DNA of 64,000 nucleotides. It comes from Longimicrobium sp. GTDB taxonomy: Bacteria > Gemmatimonadota > Gemmatimonadetes > Longimicrobiales > Longimicrobiaceae. Of this stretch, positions 49,909 through 59,327 are shown piece by piece; the first letter of the stretch is position 1, and each line of letters starts with the position of its first letter. The notes beneath the pieces were generated by a model. The model did not search any database and was not told where the DNA came from. It was given only the letters and a program-made list of their open reading frames with translations. The position numbers and the translations under genes were made by a program. Location: contig DASUYB010000003.1 of NCBI GenBank assembly GCA_036377595.1, forward strand, positions 1-64,000, written 5' to 3'.

Positions 49909-51879
49909 TCAGATCGTAACGATGGGGCCGGTCCGCCGCGGCGGGTTGACCTCCTCGATGCGGTAGAAGCGGTAGCCCACCACCAGCTTGAAGTCGCTGC
50001 TGCCGTTGCGCACCGTCCACTGCCGGCCGAAGTCGCCCCACGGGTCGCGCTCCGTGCTCCCGTACAGCACCACGTAGTCCTCCGTCCACTCGATGCGGAT
50101 CTCCTGGTGCACCTCGGGCGTGGCCTCGAAGCCCACCACCTGGTCGATGTAGATGTTGGGGAGGATGAACCCCGCGTTGATGGGGACCGGGGGGATGGAG
50201 ACGCGCTCGTAGGGCCCCAGCGTCACCAGCCCCTCGGCCACCAGCTCCGACGCCATCTGCCGCACCGAGACCGTCCCCGGCGCCACCTTGGGATGGGTGA
50301 CCGCGTCGTCCTGGAGGTGGCCCGTCTTCACCCCGGCGCCGTCGCGGACGTCCTGCCCCGTCTTCCCGTCGGCCTCGGCGATCTTGACGCTGGTGACCGC
50401 GCCGTCCGCCACGCCGACGACGACGTCCGGGCTCAGCTTGTCGGCGGTGATGGTGCCCGCGACGATCTTGTCGCCGGTGATGGACTTGTCGGCGATCTTG
50501 TTCTTCGTCACCGCGCCGTCGGCCAGCTGCGCCTCGCCCACGGCGGCGTCGGCGATCTTGTCGCCGGTGACGGCGTCGTCATCGATCTTCGTCGTCGTCA
50601 CCGCCCTCGTGCCAAGCTTCGCGCTGGTGACGGCGCCGTTGGTGATGTGGTCCGTCTTGATCCCGCTCCCCTTCGTGGTGTCCTGCCCGCTCGCGCCGTC
50701 GGCCTCGGCCAGCTTGGCGCTGGTCACCGCGTCGTCCTGCAGGTGCGCGGTCTTGATCCCGCTTCCGCTCCCGGTATCCTGCGCCGACTTGCCGTCGGCC
50801 AGGGCCACCTTGGCGCTGGTGACCCCCGCGTCGGCCAGCTTGTCGGTCGTGACATTCGCGTCCGCGATCTTCGCCGTCGTGACCGCCGCCGAATCGAGCT
50901 TCCCGGTGGTCACGCTCCCCGCCGCCAGCTTGCCCGTGGTGACGCTCAGGTCGGCGAGCTTGTCGGTCGTGACGTTCGCGTCCGCGATCTTCGGCGTGGT
51001 GACCGCCGCCGAGTCGAGCTTCGGGGTGGTGACACTCCCCGCCGCCAGCTTGGCCGTGGTGACCGCGGCGTCCTGCAGGTGGTCGGTCTTCACGCCGCTT
51101 CCCTGCGAGGTGTCCTGCCCGCTGCTGCCGTCGGCCTCGTCGAGCTTGGCGCTGGTCACCGCGTCGTTCGCGAGCTTCGCGGTGACGACGGCCACGTCCT
51201 GCAGGTGCGCCGTCTTCACCCCGCGCCCCTGCGAGGTGTCCTGCCCGCTGCTGCCGTCGGCCTCGGCCAGCTTGGCGGAGGTGACGGAGTCGTCGGCCAG
51301 CACGGCGCCGGCCAGCAGCCCCGCCTCCTCGACCAGGGTGAAGGGCTGCCCCGGCACCGCGCGGCGGAGCGTGGCCAGCAGCAGCCGCTCGCTCCCCGGG
51401 TCGGGCGGCCCGAAGCGCACCTCCACCACGGCGCGCTCCACGAAGCGGGTGAAGCCGGTGAGACCCACGTCGGTGCTGGGCTCGAACTCGTGCACGCCGC
51501 GGCAGACGGTGAGGTAGGCCTCGCCGTGGCTGGTGGGATACACCGACAGGTCCAGCCGCAGGCCGCCGGAGCTCATCTCGCCGGCGCCCTCGTGGAACTC
51601 GCTGCCGCCGGTCTGCACGCGCACCTGCACCGGCTGCCCGCTGACGTCCTGCAGCACCACCTCGTGCCCGGCACCGTCGACGGCGCGGCCGGGCGCCACC
51701 GTCACCGCGCCCGCCACGGTGGCGGTCACCGCCAGCCCCTCGAGCACGCCGGGGAGGTGCAGGAAGCGCGCGTGCTGCTGCTGGCGCTCCACGGGGTAGT
51801 CGCGCGCGCGGTCGAAGTCGGCCCGGCGCAGGAACTGGTGGTCGAAGTAGTTGACGCCGATGATGGTTGGGTCGGCCAT
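49909..51879 (-). CDS. eCIS tail-fibre-like protein with repeats
   Basis: A 656-residue protein. Residues 1-205 are a head domain (MADPTIIGVNYFDHQFLRRA; GVLEGLAVTATVAGAVTVAP) resembling phage/eCIS tail-associated head regions. Residues about 205-540 are repeats: a ten-residue motif of type VTTAKLADGS/VTTDKLAD and a longer one EADGSSGQDTSQGSGVKTDH that ends HLQD. Residues 545-656 are a globular end (GPYERVSIPPVPINAGFILP, YRFYRIEEVNPPRR). By analogy to AFP/PVC Afp13-type fibres it would bind a target surface. Two of the DNA segments repeat almost exactly. Confidence 0.82.
   Translation of the reverse strand: MADPTIIGVNYFDHQFLRRADFDRARDYPVERQQQHARFLHLPGVLEGLAVTATVAGAVTVAPGRAVDGAGHEVVLQDVSGQPVQVRVQTGGSEFHEGAGEMSSGGLRLDLSVYPTSHGEAYLTVCRGVHEFEPSTDVGLTGFTRFVERAVVEVRFGPPDPGSERLLLATLRRAVPGQPFTLVEEAGLLAGAVLADDSVTSAKLAEADGSSGQDTSQGRGVKTAHLQDVAVVTAKLANDAVTSAKLDEADGSSGQDTSQGSGVKTDHLQDAAVTTAKLAAGSVTTPKLDSAAVTTPKIADANVTTDKLADLSVTTGKLAAGSVTTGKLDSAAVTTAKIADANVTTDKLADAGVTSAKVALADGKSAQDTGSGSGIKTAHLQDDAVTSAKLAEADGASGQDTTKGSGIKTDHITNGAVTSAKLGTRAVTTTKIDDDAVTGDKIADAAVGEAQLADGAVTKNKIADKSITGDKIVAGTITADKLSPDVVVGVADGAVTSVKIAEADGKTGQDVRDGAGVKTGHLQDDAVTHPKVAPGTVSVRQMASELVAEGLVTLGPYERVSIPPVPINAGFILPNIYIDQVVGFEATPEVHQEIRIEWTEDYVVLYGSTERDPWGDFGRQWTVRNGSSDFKLVVGYRFYRIEEVNPPRRTGPIVTI
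50300..51300. repeat. tandem coding repeats in the fibre gene
   Basis: At least five copies of a block encoding SGQDT-x7-VKT-x-HLQDxAVTxAKL are spaced about 100-300 bases apart, with shorter GTxTTGKL/VTTDKLAD units between. This arrangement permits recombination that changes fibre length. Confidence 0.85.
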
Positions 51880-51900
51880 GCGGATCTCCTGTGGATATGC

Positions 51901-53643
51901 TCAGCGGTCGCCGGCCACGACGAGGGGGCGGCTCCACAGCAGCGTGGTCTCGCCCACCCGCGCGCCGACGTGCCGGTCGGGGTCGGTGCCGATCTGGATG
52001 CTGGGTGCGTGCACCCGCAGGGTGTAGGTGGCGTGCGCCGGCTTCTCGCGCAGCAGCGCCTCGTGCGCGGCGTGGACCATCTCCTCCATCCCCTCGGGCG
52101 TGTGCAGGCGCATGCTGCGCGGCTCGGCGTGCAGGTCCACCCAGAACGACCAGGGTTCGCCGCCGCAGATGATGGTGTCGACGCCCACGGTGGAGACGAG
52201 GCCCACCTGGAGCGGGTTGGAGGGGTCGAAGACGTCCGTCGACGCCTCGCCGCGGAGGTAGGCGTCGAGGAAGGCCTCCACCCCCTCGCGCGTCCCCCGC
52301 ACCGGCCAGATCCGCCCCGCGCGGCGCACCAGGTCGCGGTTCCAGCGCTCGCCGCGGCCGGGGCGCAGCGCCAGCCCGATCCACCCGGCCAGCCACTCCA
52401 GCGCGTCCAGCGCGCCGCCCTCGGGCACCACGCGCACGATCTCGCTCCCCTTCGCCGCGGGAAGTCCGAGCGGGGGGGAAAGGGCCAGGGTGCTGCCGAC
52501 GACGTTGCGCACCTCGGCCCACTGCCCGCCGAGGGGACGCCCCGCCTTCCACTCCGCGCCGATCACCACCACGTCGCCGGGGGCGGCGCCCAGCGCGCCG
52601 GCGTCCAGCACCTCCACCCGCTCGGCGCGCACGCGATCCGTCTGCGGGTCGGGGCGGATCGACGCGGAGAGCAGGGTGGCGCCGGAGGGGATGCGGGGGA
52701 TGTCGACGCCGGTGCCCACGGCGTGCGCGTAGCGGATCCCCCGCTCCAGCTGCACGCCGCGGCGGAAGAGCGCCGGGCCCTCCTGCGCCAGCGGCAGCGC
52801 GGCGACGCGGACGAACTCCACGCTCGCCGGGTCGAAGTCGCGGATGCGCAGCACGTCGCCCGGCTCCACGCCGGCCAGCGTGTCGAGCTCCAGGAAGCGG
52901 TCGCCCTCCGCGGCCTCGTCTTCCTTGCGGGCGAAGGCGTCGAGCACCAGCTCCGAGCCGGTGCGCGGCGCCCAGGCGAACGCGGCGGGCGGCGTCCGAC
53001 GCGGCGCGAAGCCCCACGGGGTGACCGGCGTCCCCGGCTCATGGGGATACCGGAGCGGCGGGGCGACGGTGACGCGTCCCCCGTCGACCTCGACCACGTG
53101 GACGTACTCCGGCCGCGCGGAGTCGTCGATGCGCAGCGCCACGCCCTGCCCGATCCCCAGAAACCCGGCCTCGGGGATGCGCACCTCGCGGTCGCCACTC
53201 TCCGCGGGGAGCGCGAGCGAGGCGGTGCGCCCCGGCTCGCCCAGCACCCGCACGCGCGTCAGCCGCGTGTGCGCGAACCGCAGCCCGTCCGCGATGGCGA
53301 CGGCGTCCGCGGGGAGCGGCCCGTCCGCGGCGGCCACGGTGACGAACTCCGGCTCCTCGCCGCTGTCCGCGGGCGGTTCGAGGAGAGCGACGTCTCCCGG
53401 GCAGAGGCCGGCGGCGCTGTCCAGCCGCAGCACCGTCGCCCCCGCCTCCGCGTCCCGCTCCAGCGCGGGGTCGGGGGTGACGGAGAAGATGCCGGGGATG
53501 GCTTCGATCTCCCCCTCCACCCCGGAAAAGACGACCTCGAAGGCCTTGAGGAAGCGGCCCAGGAAGTTCTCGCCCTGCCGCTCGTCCTGGCGGAAGACGG
53601 CGGGGAGCTGGTCGACGAAGCGGGTGTGCAGCGTGTGCGGCAT
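51901..53643 (-). CDS. eCIS baseplate gpI-like tail protein
   Basis: A 580-residue protein. The N terminus MPHTLHTRFVDQLPAVFRQD and LGRFLKAFEVVFSGVEGEIE is typical of phage tail P2 gpI proteins. Residues about 415-465 (LEWLAGWIGLALRPGRGERW, RDLVRRAGRIWPVRGTREGV) are the second gpI motif. A long beta-rich insertion lies between (residues 60-400), absent from the usual 200-residue gpI proteins. The C-terminal part (YTLRVHAPSIQIGTDPDRHV) is likely the fibre-attachment side. The start overlaps the upstream stop by one base. Confidence 0.85.
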   Translation of the reverse strand: MPHTLHTRFVDQLPAVFRQDERQGENFLGRFLKAFEVVFSGVEGEIEAIPGIFSVTPDPALERDAEAGATVLRLDSAAGLCPGDVALLEPPADSGEEPEFVTVAAADGPLPADAVAIADGLRFAHTRLTRVRVLGEPGRTASLALPAESGDREVRIPEAGFLGIGQGVALRIDDSARPEYVHVVEVDGGRVTVAPPLRYPHEPGTPVTPWGFAPRRTPPAAFAWAPRTGSELVLDAFARKEDEAAEGDRFLELDTLAGVEPGDVLRIRDFDPASVEFVRVAALPLAQEGPALFRRGVQLERGIRYAHAVGTGVDIPRIPSGATLLSASIRPDPQTDRVRAERVEVLDAGALGAAPGDVVVIGAEWKAGRPLGGQWAEVRNVVGSTLALSPPLGLPAAKGSEIVRVVPEGGALDALEWLAGWIGLALRPGRGERWNRDLVRRAGRIWPVRGTREGVEAFLDAYLRGEASTDVFDPSNPLQVGLVSTVGVDTIICGGEPWSFWVDLHAEPRSMRLHTPEGMEEMVHAAHEALLREKPAHATYTLRVHAPSIQIGTDPDRHVGARVGETTLLWSRPLVVAGDR

Positions 53644-54593
53644 CAGGCCTCCGTCACCGTCACGGCGATGCGCTCGCGCGCCGCGTCCACCAGCCCGTAC
53701 GGCGGCAGCGGCACCTCGGAGACGTCGCCCGTCGTCGTCGGCACGTGGTAGAGGTGCAGCTCGCTCACGTGGTCCACCGCGGCCATCCCCTCCAGCAGCT
53801 GGTAGAGCTCGCTCTTGTAGACCGGCCGCCCGAACGGCCATCCCCGCCCGTCCGCCCCGCCGTCGAGGGGGGAGAGGAAGCGCACGATCTCCGCCTGCAC
53901 CCGCTCGCGCGTCAACCCGCTCCCGCGCCGCCGGGCAACCGTCGTCGCGACGGCGACGGGGACGTACTCGGGGCCGAACACGCGCACGCGCGTTCCCAGC
54001 ACCCGCCGCTCGTTCAGCCGGTTGAACACGCGCTCGATCAGTTCCGTGGACGGCAGCGGGCGGTGCGACACGCGGTCGGCGGGGACGATGACCACCGCCG
54101 CGGCCTCGCCCTCTCCGCCCGTCGTCCCCAGCGGCGCCTTGCTTCCCATCGCCTTCCGCAGCTCGTCCGGCGTGCGGCAGGTGCCGATGGACAGGCGGAG
54201 GAAGCGCGCGCGGGCGACGGATGGTCCGCTGCCGGGGTCCGTCTCCAGCGCCAGCTGCTCGAACTCGGCAGCGGTGACGGCCCGGCGCCGCTGGCCCACG
54301 CCGCGGACGGCGCGGGAGAGCGCCGAGTCCGTCGTCTCCCGAGAGCCGTCGGCGAAGACGGCGCGGCTCTCGCCCAGCAGGCGGACGAACGCCTCCACGC
54401 TCGACGGGGGGATGCGGTCGAGCTGGTAGATGGCCGTCTCGGTGAGCCAGGCGAACAGCTCCACCAGGGTGACGCCGGGGTCCGACGGGTTGCGGTCGGT
54501 CCACTCGCCGCCGTAGCGGGGGATCAGCGACTCGCCCTCGCGCACCAGCTCGGCGAAGGTGCGGTCGTCCAGGCGCGGTACGGGAAGCGGCAT
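53643..54593 (-). CDS. eCIS baseplate J-like protein, short paralogue
   Basis: A 316-residue protein, N-terminal RDRNPSDPGVTLVELFAW-like text (WTDRNPSDPGVTLVELFAWL) followed by gpJ-type features: VRGVGQRRRAVTAAEFEQLA and the C-terminal LSPLDGGADGRGWPFGRPVY with LLEGMAAVDHVSELHLY. These match the C-terminal region of the large baseplate protein (FLHPLLGGPDGTGWAFGR). It is a wedge component of the baseplate. Three bases separate it from the next gene. Confidence 0.85.
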   Translation of the reverse strand: MPLPVPRLDDRTFAELVREGESLIPRYGGEWTDRNPSDPGVTLVELFAWLTETAIYQLDRIPPSSVEAFVRLLGESRAVFADGSRETTDSALSRAVRGVGQRRRAVTAAEFEQLALETDPGSGPSVARARFLRLSIGTCRTPDELRKAMGSKAPLGTTGGEGEAAAVVIVPADRVSHRPLPSTELIERVFNRLNERRVLGTRVRVFGPEYVPVAVATTVARRRGSGLTRERVQAEIVRFLSPLDGGADGRGWPFGRPVYKSELYQLLEGMAAVDHVSELHLYHVPTTTGDVSEVPLPPYGLVDAARERIAVTVTEA

Positions 54594-54596
54594 GGG

Positions 54597-57500
54597 TCAG
54601 CCGGCGGCGTAGTCGAGGGAAACCATGTGCGCCCCCGAGTAGGGGAGCGAGGCGGGGCCCACCCGCAGCCGGTCGCCCAGCACGGGCACCCCGCCCTCCA
54701 GCCGAAGCTTGAGCTCGGGGATGCCGGGCGCCTCCGCGGGGTCCAGCACGGCGCGGGTGGTGGTCAGCACGCCGAACACCGGGAGCGCCTCCACCCGCTC
54801 GCCGCGGCGGATGGGCGCGGCCAGGCGCGCGCTCACCACGCCGTCGGTGGAGACGATGGTGGTGTCGACGGCGGGGAAGTCGTCGGTCGCCACGAAGGCG
54901 TCCACCTCCAGCGTGTCGAGCGTGATGCGGCGGACCACGGCCTCCAGCAGGTCGCCGTTCTCGCCCCGCATCGAGATCCCCTCGCCCTCCTGGAAGAGGA
55001 TCAGCATCAGCCCTGCGGCCGCCACGTCGCCCTCCAGCGGCTCGGCCAGGCGGCCGGTGAGCACGGGCGTGGTGCCGGTGGCAAGCAGCTGGACCCGCGT
55101 CCCCGCCGCCACCCCGCCGCGGGGGATTACGGGCGCCGGGTGCTCTTCGTCGCCCGGGTTCAGGAGGAGCGGAACCGTGGCCGCGCCGGGGCGGAAGCCG
55201 GCCGAGACCACGTGCTCCACCCCCTCCACCGCCTCGAGCGCGGCGAAGATCTCGGAGATGTAGGCGTCGCGCCCGAACGCCCACCCCGTTCCGTCGGGCC
55301 CGCCCAGGAGGGGGTGGAGGAAGGCGTCCAGCCGCTCGGACACGCGCTGCCGCACCGCGTCGGCGATGCCGAGGGAGACGGCGCGCACCCGCACTTCCAG
55401 GGCGACGGGAACGTAGCCGGGGCCGACGAAGCTCACCCGCGCGGGGTCGCTCCCCACGAGCGCCGTCGGCGCGCGCTCGGCGAAGAAGTCCTCCACCTGC
55501 CGCACCAGCTCGCCCGTGGGGAAGGGCCGGGGGTCGGGGCTGCGGGGGACGAGGACCACGGTGACGTTCCCCGCCGCCGAGCGCAGCCGCCGGTCGCGCG
55601 TCGGCAGCGCCCGCGCCCGCGCGATGCGGTTCCCCGCGGCCTCGCGCGCCAGCCACTCGTAGTCGTCGGCGGCGACGGCGCGGCCGCGGTGGCGGAGCGC
55701 CTGCGGGCCGCGGAGGACCACGTCGGCCAGGCTCTCACCGTCCGCCCCGCCGTCCGAGGCCTCGGAGTTGAAGGCGCCGGAGATGTAGGGGAACGCGCTG
55801 CGGAGCTGGCGGACCGCGCCCGCGGGCTGGTTCCCCCCCGCGCCGCCGCCGGCCAGGTAGCGCTCGACAACGAGATTGTCGCGCCCCAGCGGCGGCACCA
55901 TCCCGCGCACCCCGTCGCCGAAGCGGATCACGCCGCTCGCGCGGTCGATGGTGTAGTGGCGGCCGAGGGGATCGGAGACGAGCGCAGTCGGGACCTCCGT
56001 CCACCGCACCCAGTACTCCGTCTCCCCCCGCGCGCCCGGCCGCTCGAGGACGGCGCCGGGGCCGCCCTCCGCCTCCAGCCGCTCCACGTCGGCCGGCGAC
56101 GGGCGCTCGGGCTCGCGCACGCGCACCACCTGGCCGGGCTGCACGGGGGCGCGGGCCAGGCGGAAGGCCTGTCCCGGCCGGCCGTTGCTGGACCCCAGCA
56201 GCTCGCCGGAGACGGTGGCGCCCTGCACCGCGCGGACGGTGTTGGCGTGGACGCCGCGCAGGAACGCGGTGTAGCCAGGTGCCGCCTCCACCAGCCGCGC
56301 GCGCACCCAGTACAGCAGCGGCGCCTCCACCTGCTGGCGGCGCGCGAGGTCCGCCGGCCCGGGGAACTGCACCGTCCCCGACTCGGTGAGCGAGCGGGTG
56401 TCGTCGACCACGGGGAGCGGGGCCCACGCGGCGCCGTTCCAGTACTCCCACGCGACGCGGCTGTGGACCTCCACGTCGCTCTCCGTCTCCTCCCCCGTCT
56501 CCTCGCCGGGATCGGCCGGGCGCACCGGCGGCTTCTCCAGCTCCACCAGCTGGCGGGTGGGGACGGAGAGGTAGAGGGAGACCGGGCGCTCGGCGAACGG
56601 CTGGTCGAACCCCAGGTACAGCGCCGGCCGCGGCTCGGGAACGGGAAGGAAGGGGGCCACGCCGGCCCTCGCGTCGCCGAGCTGGAGGTCGCGCCACTCC
56701 AGGTGCGAGTGCGCCGCCATCCCCAGCCGCGGCGTGGCGGCGGAGTAGCCCAGGGCGAGCGACTCGATCACCGGCCCACCCAGCAGCGCGGTGCCGGGGA
56801 CCACGCGCACGCCCTTCGACGCGTCGGCGGGGTCGACCGGCGCGTACTCCACGCCGCGCCCGAAGTCGCCCGAGGCGATGCGCACGCGCAGCCAGTGGCC
56901 CGCGCGCCCGTTCACCTCCACGGGCGCGGCGTCGCCCATGCGCGGGAAGCGCACCTCGCCGCTGCGGGTGAACGCGTTCGTCCCGTCGTCCACCTGCCCG
57001 GTCGACGCACCGGAGACGGAGGAGCCGCCCAGCGCCGTCCATCCCCCGGCCCCGTGGTACTCCCACGCCAGCCGCACCGTCTGCGCGGCCGAGGCGAAGG
57101 AGAGCTCCGACGGCTGCGTGCTCGCGCGGCACAGGTGGAGGAGATGGAAGACCGAGCCGGGAACGGGCGCGGCGCCGAACGGCATCAGCGGCCCGGCGGG
57201 ATCGGTGGGAGTGATGACGGACCAGGTGGACTTCGCGAAGTCGCCCTCGGCCACGCGCGTGGTCGCCAGCGAGGTGATCCACGTCTCCAGCTTCTCGGGG
57301 ATCGCGGGCGCATTGCGGCCAAAGCGGATCACCCCCTGCGCCTCGCGCCCGGCCAGCAGCGCCAGCGTGCCCCCCTGCCCCCGGTCCGGCGGCGGGTCGA
57401 GAGCCACGTCGCGGACTGCGGGCGGGCGCCGGTGGCTTCCCCCGCGCACCGTGGCGCGGAGGAGGTAGAGGGCGTGCGGGGCGCCGGGGTCGGGCGGCTG

Positions 57501-58868
57501 GGGGAGGAGGAGCTCCACCGTCCCCGGCTCGGAGAGCGCGGCCACGGCCCGCGCGGGATTGACGGCGACGGGGAACCACAGCGGCTCGCCGTCCGCGCCG
57601 CCGCCGGTGAGGGCGTCGCCGAGCGACGACACCTTCGCCGTCGAGTCGTAGCTCCACACGGCGGCCTCCCAGCGTACGTCGGCGTCGCCGTGGTCGAGCA
57701 TGACGATGAGCTTCGTGTCCGGGTCCGCGCTCCCCTCGGGGACGGGCGCGGTGAGCGCCTCGGTCGAGGCCACGTAGAGCGTGTCGCCCGGCCGCGGCGC
57801 CTCGCCGAAGGCGGCGAAGGGGCCGCTGGCGTCGACCGCGGCGGTGTTCACCTGCACGAGATCGGGCGCGAGCGGATTCCCCTCGTCGGCCTGGCCGCTC
57901 CACGCGCGCATCACGATCCCCGCGACCTCGGCCACGCGCGCGGCCTCGGGGAAGTGCGTCTCGTCGAACACCTCGCCGAAGGGCGCGGTGAGGCGCGCGC
58001 GCAGCCAGCGGTCGCGCAGCGGCCGGGCGAGCCCCGCGCCCGCGATCTCCAGCTCGTCGGCGCCGGTGAAGACGGGGAAGACGAGGGTGACCGAGGCGGC
58101 GCCGACGGCGCGCAACGGCGGGGCGAGGGGATCCCACCGCCCGCCGCGCCACGCCTCCCAGGCCACGTTGTCGAGAAGGTGGACGAGCGCGGTGGAGCCG
58201 CCGGTGGGGAGGATCGACGTCCCCAGCTTCTCCCACGGCGGGCGGGTGCCGCCGATGCCGCCCCTGGGGAGCGAGAGCGCCAGCGTCAGCAGCCGCGGCG
58301 CGGCGCCGGCGAAGAGCGCGCCGCCGCCCACGTGGAAGGCGTGCTCGATGGCCCGCTCGCCACCGAAGGCGGGGAAGGCGGCGCGCTCGCTGCCGGTGAC
58401 TGTGCCCGTGCGCTCGCCGAAGCGCTGGTTCACCGGGTCGATCGACCACGCGGCGACGAGACGAGAGGCGTGGACGATCAGGTCGTCCTCGGTCTCGAAC
58501 ACCACCGCCGGCGCGGTGTCGGTGGGGAGGGTGGCCACCTGCGTCCCGCGGGGAAGGAGCCCCGCCGCGCCGCCCGTCCTGGCCAGGGTGAAGGTGAGGG
58601 GCACGCGCGCCATGGCGGGCGGCATCAGCCCCACCCCCATCATGTCCAGGAAGGCGAGGAGGTTCTTCTCGGGAACGAGGTTCAGACGCTCGAGCGCCAG
58701 CTCCATCATCCGCGCGAAGATGCGCACCAGCACCATCCCGGCGTCGTCGCGGCCGGCCCACTCGCCGAACACGAAGCCGGGGGCCTCGGGGATCCCCACG
58801 GCCAGGCGCCTGAGCCGCTCGACCAGGTCTTCCGCCCGGCGCGGGTCCAGGATGGGTGGGGTGGGCAT
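54597..58868 (-). CDS. eCIS baseplate assembly protein, large (baseplate J family)
   Basis: A 1423-residue protein, the largest of the window. The N-terminal 80 residues (PTPPILDPRRAEDLVERLRR, DDAGMVLVRIFARMMELALE) and the C-terminal part from residue about 985 (VIRFGDGVRGMVPPL, SGAFNSEASDGGADGESLAD, LRHRGRAVAADDYEWLAREA) match the putative baseplate assembly (gpJ/Afp11) family. The middle contains several beta-rich repeats with AWEYHGAGGWTALGG and VAWEYWNGAAWAPLP. It should form the wedge connecting hub to fibres. Its start overlaps the gp25-like gene by one base. Confidence 0.9.
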   Translation of the reverse strand: MPTPPILDPRRAEDLVERLRRLAVGIPEAPGFVFGEWAGRDDAGMVLVRIFARMMELALERLNLVPEKNLLAFLDMMGVGLMPPAMARVPLTFTLARTGGAAGLLPRGTQVATLPTDTAPAVVFETEDDLIVHASRLVAAWSIDPVNQRFGERTGTVTGSERAAFPAFGGERAIEHAFHVGGGALFAGAAPRLLTLALSLPRGGIGGTRPPWEKLGTSILPTGGSTALVHLLDNVAWEAWRGGRWDPLAPPLRAVGAASVTLVFPVFTGADELEIAGAGLARPLRDRWLRARLTAPFGEVFDETHFPEAARVAEVAGIVMRAWSGQADEGNPLAPDLVQVNTAAVDASGPFAAFGEAPRPGDTLYVASTEALTAPVPEGSADPDTKLIVMLDHGDADVRWEAAVWSYDSTAKVSSLGDALTGGGADGEPLWFPVAVNPARAVAALSEPGTVELLLPQPPDPGAPHALYLLRATVRGGSHRRPPAVRDVALDPPPDRGQGGTLALLAGREAQGVIRFGRNAPAIPEKLETWITSLATTRVAEGDFAKSTWSVITPTDPAGPLMPFGAAPVPGSVFHLLHLCRASTQPSELSFASAAQTVRLAWEYHGAGGWTALGGSSVSGASTGQVDDGTNAFTRSGEVRFPRMGDAAPVEVNGRAGHWLRVRIASGDFGRGVEYAPVDPADASKGVRVVPGTALLGGPVIESLALGYSAATPRLGMAAHSHLEWRDLQLGDARAGVAPFLPVPEPRPALYLGFDQPFAERPVSLYLSVPTRQLVELEKPPVRPADPGEETGEETESDVEVHSRVAWEYWNGAAWAPLPVVDDTRSLTESGTVQFPGPADLARRQQVEAPLLYWVRARLVEAAPGYTAFLRGVHANTVRAVQGATVSGELLGSSNGRPGQAFRLARAPVQPGQVVRVREPERPSPADVERLEAEGGPGAVLERPGARGETEYWVRWTEVPTALVSDPLGRHYTIDRASGVIRFGDGVRGMVPPLGRDNLVVERYLAGGGAGGNQPAGAVRQLRSAFPYISGAFNSEASDGGADGESLADVVLRGPQALRHRGRAVAADDYEWLAREAAGNRIARARALPTRDRRLRSAAGNVTVVLVPRSPDPRPFPTGELVRQVEDFFAERAPTALVGSDPARVSFVGPGYVPVALEVRVRAVSLGIADAVRQRVSERLDAFLHPLLGGPDGTGWAFGRDAYISEIFAALEAVEGVEHVVSAGFRPGAATVPLLLNPGDEEHPAPVIPRGGVAAGTRVQLLATGTTPVLTGRLAEPLEGDVAAAGLMLILFQEGEGISMRGENGDLLEAVVRRITLDTLEVDAFVATDDFPAVDTTIVSTDGVVSARLAAPIRRGERVEALPVFGVLTTTRAVLDPAEAPGIPELKLRLEGGVPVLGDRLRVGPASLPYSGAHMVSLDYAAG

Positions 58869-59281
58869 CAGGCGGCGCTCCGCTCCAGGTAGAACGGATA
58901 GACCAGGTTGAAGGTGTTGTTGGTGCGGCGCACGCGGTACAGCACCTCGATCACCATCCGCTCGGGCGCCTCGCGGGTCACGCGCACCTCGCTGACGTCG
59001 ATGCGCGGCTCGAAGTCGAGCAGCGCCTCGCGCACCTCGTAGCCCACGCGCGCCTCGGTGGTCTGGTCGTTGGGGGCGAACACCAGGTCGTGGATGCCGC
59101 ACCCGAACTCGGGGCGCATGATGCGCTCGCCGCGGGCTGTGCCCAGGATGATGAGGATGGACTGGCGGATGCGCTCCTCGTAGCCGGAGAGCGACATCTG
59201 CCCGGCCTCGGGCCCCGGCCCGGACTCGGTCTGCACCGGCCAGGTCCAGCCTACGCCGAGGAAGTCTTTGACGTCGGGCAT
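58868..59281 (-). CDS. gp25/GPW-family baseplate protein
   Basis: A 137-residue protein of the T4 gp25 lysozyme-like family: LSGYEERIRQSILIILGTAR, GERIMRPEFGCGIHDLVF and DVSEVRVTREAPERMVIEVL. It is a baseplate wedge that initiates sheath polymerisation. Its start ATG 59281 is preceded by an 8-bp array instead of a Shine-Dalgarno sequence, and it is separated from the PAAR gene by a 377-base repeat region. Confidence 0.92.
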   Translation of the reverse strand: MPDVKDFLGVGWTWPVQTESGPGPEAGQMSLSGYEERIRQSILIILGTARGERIMRPEFGCGIHDLVFAPNDQTTEARVGYEVREALLDFEPRIDVSEVRVTREAPERMVIEVLYRVRRTNNTFNLVYPFYLERSAA

Positions 59282-59287
59282 ATCGAG

Positions 59288-59327
59288 AAGTGCGTGAGTG
59301 CGTGAGTGCGAAAGTGCGAAAGTGCGT
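59288..59327. repeat. 8-bp tandem array next to a start codon
   Basis: Five copies of (A/G)AGTGCG(T/A): AAGTGCGT, GAGTGCGT, GAGTGCGA, AAGTGCGA, AAGTGCGT. They begin seven bases upstream of the gp25-like start. A 7-bp array AGTCCTA, AGTCCTA, AGTCCCA, AGTCCTG, AGTGCTA follows at once. Confidence 0.93.

Noticed and set aside
54597-59102. 1501-residue version of the large baseplate protein
   Set aside because: The extra residues overlap the gp25-like gene out of frame; ATG 58868 gives the family start and a one-base overlap.
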